From JACKIC01 sp964392305 (GTDB lineage Bacteria; Planctomycetota; UBA1135; UBA2386), in assembly GCA_964392305.1 (NCBI GenBank), contig CAYMPV010000011.1, forward strand, positions 93,328 to 157,327: a stretch of 64,000 bases of DNA. Reading direction: 5' to 3'. The position numbers were made by a program, and so were the translations under genes. Of the stretch, positions 62,410 to 64,000 are shown piece by piece. The notes under the pieces were generated by a model. It was given only the letters and a program-made list of their open reading frames with translations. It was not told the origin of the DNA and ran no database searches. Numbering within the stretch: the first letter of the stretch is position 1; every line of letters begins with the position of its first letter.

Positions 62410-64000
62410 ATGGCTAATCCCAAGGGCCACACGGTCATCAGCTTCCTCGGTGCGCAGCTCGACCGCCCCCGGGGCCACGACCGCTGGGACCACTGGCGCC
62501 CCAACGTCGCCATGTGCCAACACGAGGACCTGCTCATCAGCCGTCTCGTGCTGCTGACCGAGCGCCGCTTCGGCCGACTGTTCGAGGAGATCGCCACCGA
62601 CATCCGCACGGTCTCGCCCGAGACCACCGTCGAGCGCCGCGACCTCACCTTGCGCGATCCGTGGGACTTCGAGGAAGTGTTCGACGCACTGTTCCGGGTC
62701 AGCCGCGAACTCGGCCTCGATCCCGAACGCGACGACGTGCTCGTGCACATGACGACCGGCACGCACGTCGCGCAGATCTGCCTCTACCTGCTGACCGAGA
62801 CGCGACACTTCCCGGCGCGTCTGCTGCAGACCGGTCCACCGACGACGAAACCGTCGAGCAAGGAACCGTCGAGCGGCACCTGGCAGATCATCGATCTCGA
62901 CCTGTCGCGCTTCGATCGCATCGCGCAGCGCTTCGCCCAGGAACACCAGGAAGGCCAGTCGCTGCTCAAGTCCGGCATCGACACGCGCAACCGCAGCTTC
63001 AACGAACTGATCACGCAGGTCGAACGTGTCGCGCCGGTGTCGGCAGCGCCGATCCTGTTGATGGGGCCCACCGGCGCCGGCAAGTCGCAGCTGGCGAGGC
63101 GCATCTTCGAACTCAAACGCCAGCGGCACCTGATCACCGGACCGTTCGTCGAGGTCAACTGCGCGACGATCCGCGGCGACGCGGCGCACTCGACGTTGTT
63201 CGGCCACGAACGCGGCGCGTTCACGGGCGCGCTACAACGGCGACCGGGGTTGCTGCGCGCAGCCGACAAGGGCCTCTTGTTCCTCGACGAGATCGGTGAA
63301 CTCGGCGTCGACGAACAGGCGATGCTGCTGCGCGCGCTCGAAGAGAAGCGCTTCCTGCCGCTCGGCAGCGACCAGGAAGTGCAGAGTGACTTCCAACTCG
63401 TCGCCGGCACCAACCGGGACCTCGGCCAGGCGGTCGCGCGCGGCGCGTTCCGCGAGGACCTGTTGGCGCGCATCAACCTGTGGACCTTCCGACTGCCGGG
63501 ACTGCGCGACCGCATCGAGGACCTCGAGCCCAACGTCGACTTCGAACTCGAACAGTTCTCGGCGCGCGCCGGCCGGCGCGTGCACTTCAGCGCCGAGGCG
63601 AGGGCCCACTACCTGCGGTTCGCGACCGCGGGAACAGGGCTGTGGCGCGGCAACTTCCGCGACCTCAACGCCAGCATCACGCGGCTGTGCACGTTGGCCA
63701 CCGGTGGCCGCATCACCGAGAACGACGTCGCCGGCGAACTGCAGCGGCTACAGACCGATTGGCGCCGCGACGACGACGAGGCCGCGCCGGGCGCGGACGA
63801 CGATGCGTTGCTGGCCGGCCTGCTGGGCGGCGGGCTCGCGCACGTCGACCGGTTCGACCGCGTGCAGCTCGCCGAGGTCGTGCGCACCTGCCGCCGCCAT
63901 CGCTCGCTGTCCGCCGCGGGCCGCGAACTGTTCGCCGCGTCGCGCGCCCGCAAGAGCAGCGCCAACGACACCGACCGGCTGCGCAAGTACCTGGCCCGCT
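62410..64000 (+). CDS. rtcR: RtcR, sigma-54-dependent RNA-repair activator, 3'-truncated by window edge
   Basis: 530 codons are visible with no stop; the end is outside the window. Residues about 1-180 are the CARF-type sensor domain of RtcR (FLGAQLDRPRGHDRWDHWRP near the start; DDVLVHMTTGTHVAQICLYLL near 120). The AAA+ domain follows: Walker A GPTGAGKS at 219-226, the sigma-54 contact loop GAFTGA at 269-274, Walker B GLLFLDEIGEL near 290 and an arginine-finger region. The C-terminal part (LSAAGRELF) is the start of the DNA-binding helix-turn-helix. RtcR binds RNA with 2',3'-cyclic phosphate ends and switches on rtcBA. It is divergent from the unknown-rtcB-rtcA operon. The ATG at 62410 is the natural start. 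Confidence 0.9.
   Translation, partial: MANPKGHTVISFLGAQLDRPRGHDRWDHWRPNVAMCQHEDLLISRLVLLTERRFGRLFEEIATDIRTVSPETTVERRDLTLRDPWDFEEVFDALFRVSRELGLDPERDDVLVHMTTGTHVAQICLYLLTETRHFPARLLQTGPPTTKPSSKEPSSGTWQIIDLDLSRFDRIAQRFAQEHQEGQSLLKSGIDTRNRSFNELITQVERVAPVSAAPILLMGPTGAGKSQLARRIFELKRQRHLITGPFVEVNCATIRGDAAHSTLFGHERGAFTGALQRRPGLLRAADKGLLFLDEIGELGVDEQAMLLRALEEKRFLPLGSDQEVQSDFQLVAGTNRDLGQAVARGAFREDLLARINLWTFRLPGLRDRIEDLEPNVDFELEQFSARAGRRVHFSAEARAHYLRFATAGTGLWRGNFRDLNASITRLCTLATGGRITENDVAGELQRLQTDWRRDDDEAAPGADDDALLAGLLGGGLAHVDRFDRVQLAEVVRTCRRHRSLSAAGRELFAASRARKSSANDTDRLRKYLAR

Overview
The window is about 70% G+C DNA, densely coding on both strands. It looks like the chromosome of a planctomycete. The markers are a DUF1549/DUF1553 (PSCyt2/PSD1-type) protein, an ECF-like sigma factor overlapping a Ser/Thr kinase with TPR-like repeats, secreted proteins built of ELWxTDGTxxGT repeats, several prepilins without nearby machinery, and an ECF sigma factor fused through a membrane helix to secreted carboxypeptidase-regulatory-like modules. 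The lineage is inferred from gene content only. No plasmid, phage, IS or CRISPR signature was seen.

Layout. 1-2.2 kb: xseA (5' end outside the window), xseB and an M50 protease, translationally coupled. 2.2-4.4 kb, minus: ceramidase-like lipoprotein and SirB1/transglutaminase-like protein. 4.6-6.1 kb: PLP decarboxylase. 6.1-9.3 kb, minus: prepilin, HAMP membrane protein, histidine kinase. 9.5 kb: tRNA-Leu(GAG) with its own promoter and terminator. 9.7-14.3 kb: large membrane-anchored unknown, aminotransferase, OB-fold/PolB-like exonuclease. 14.4-20.7 kb: secreted carboxypeptidase-regulatory-like and beta-helix proteins and an HD phosphohydrolase. 20.8-24.0 kb: three coupled glycosyltransferases. 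24-28.3 kb: FHA protein, ABC transporter operon, DedA. 28.4-33.1 kb: membrane pyrophosphatase, RsfS, DUF255 thioredoxin protein. 33.1-38.0 kb, minus: a 1162-residue prepilin-like protein, a second prepilin and an omega-like small protein. 38.2-41.8 kb: heterodimeric ABC exporter. 41.8-48 kb: S8 peptidase, di-haem peroxidase, YceF-type Maf protein, DUF1549/DUF1553 protein. 48-50.3 kb: membrane-tethered sigma factor fusion. 50.3-52.2 kb: an RtcB C-terminal remnant, then hipBA behind three evenly spaced palindromes. 52.2-59.3 kb: TPR lipoprotein, ELWxTDGT-repeat secreted protein, ECF sigma factor and kinase. 59.4-64 kb: an RNA-repair locus (rtcA, rtcB and an unknown gene on minus; rtcR divergent and running off the right edge).

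How the genes work together. The clearest unit is the RNA-repair locus. RtcR (CARF domain plus sigma-54 activator) is transcribed away from an operon of an unknown 194-residue protein, RtcB ligase and RtcA cyclase, with a sigma-54-like promoter between them. hipBA is an autoregulated toxin-antitoxin pair next to a fossil of another RtcB-family gene. Three otherwise unrelated secreted proteins (16.4, 41.8 and 53.2 kb) appear to share one C-terminal domain of about 110 residues, a candidate sorting or anchoring module. Many neighbours overlap by ATGA or GTGA, which guided the start choices.
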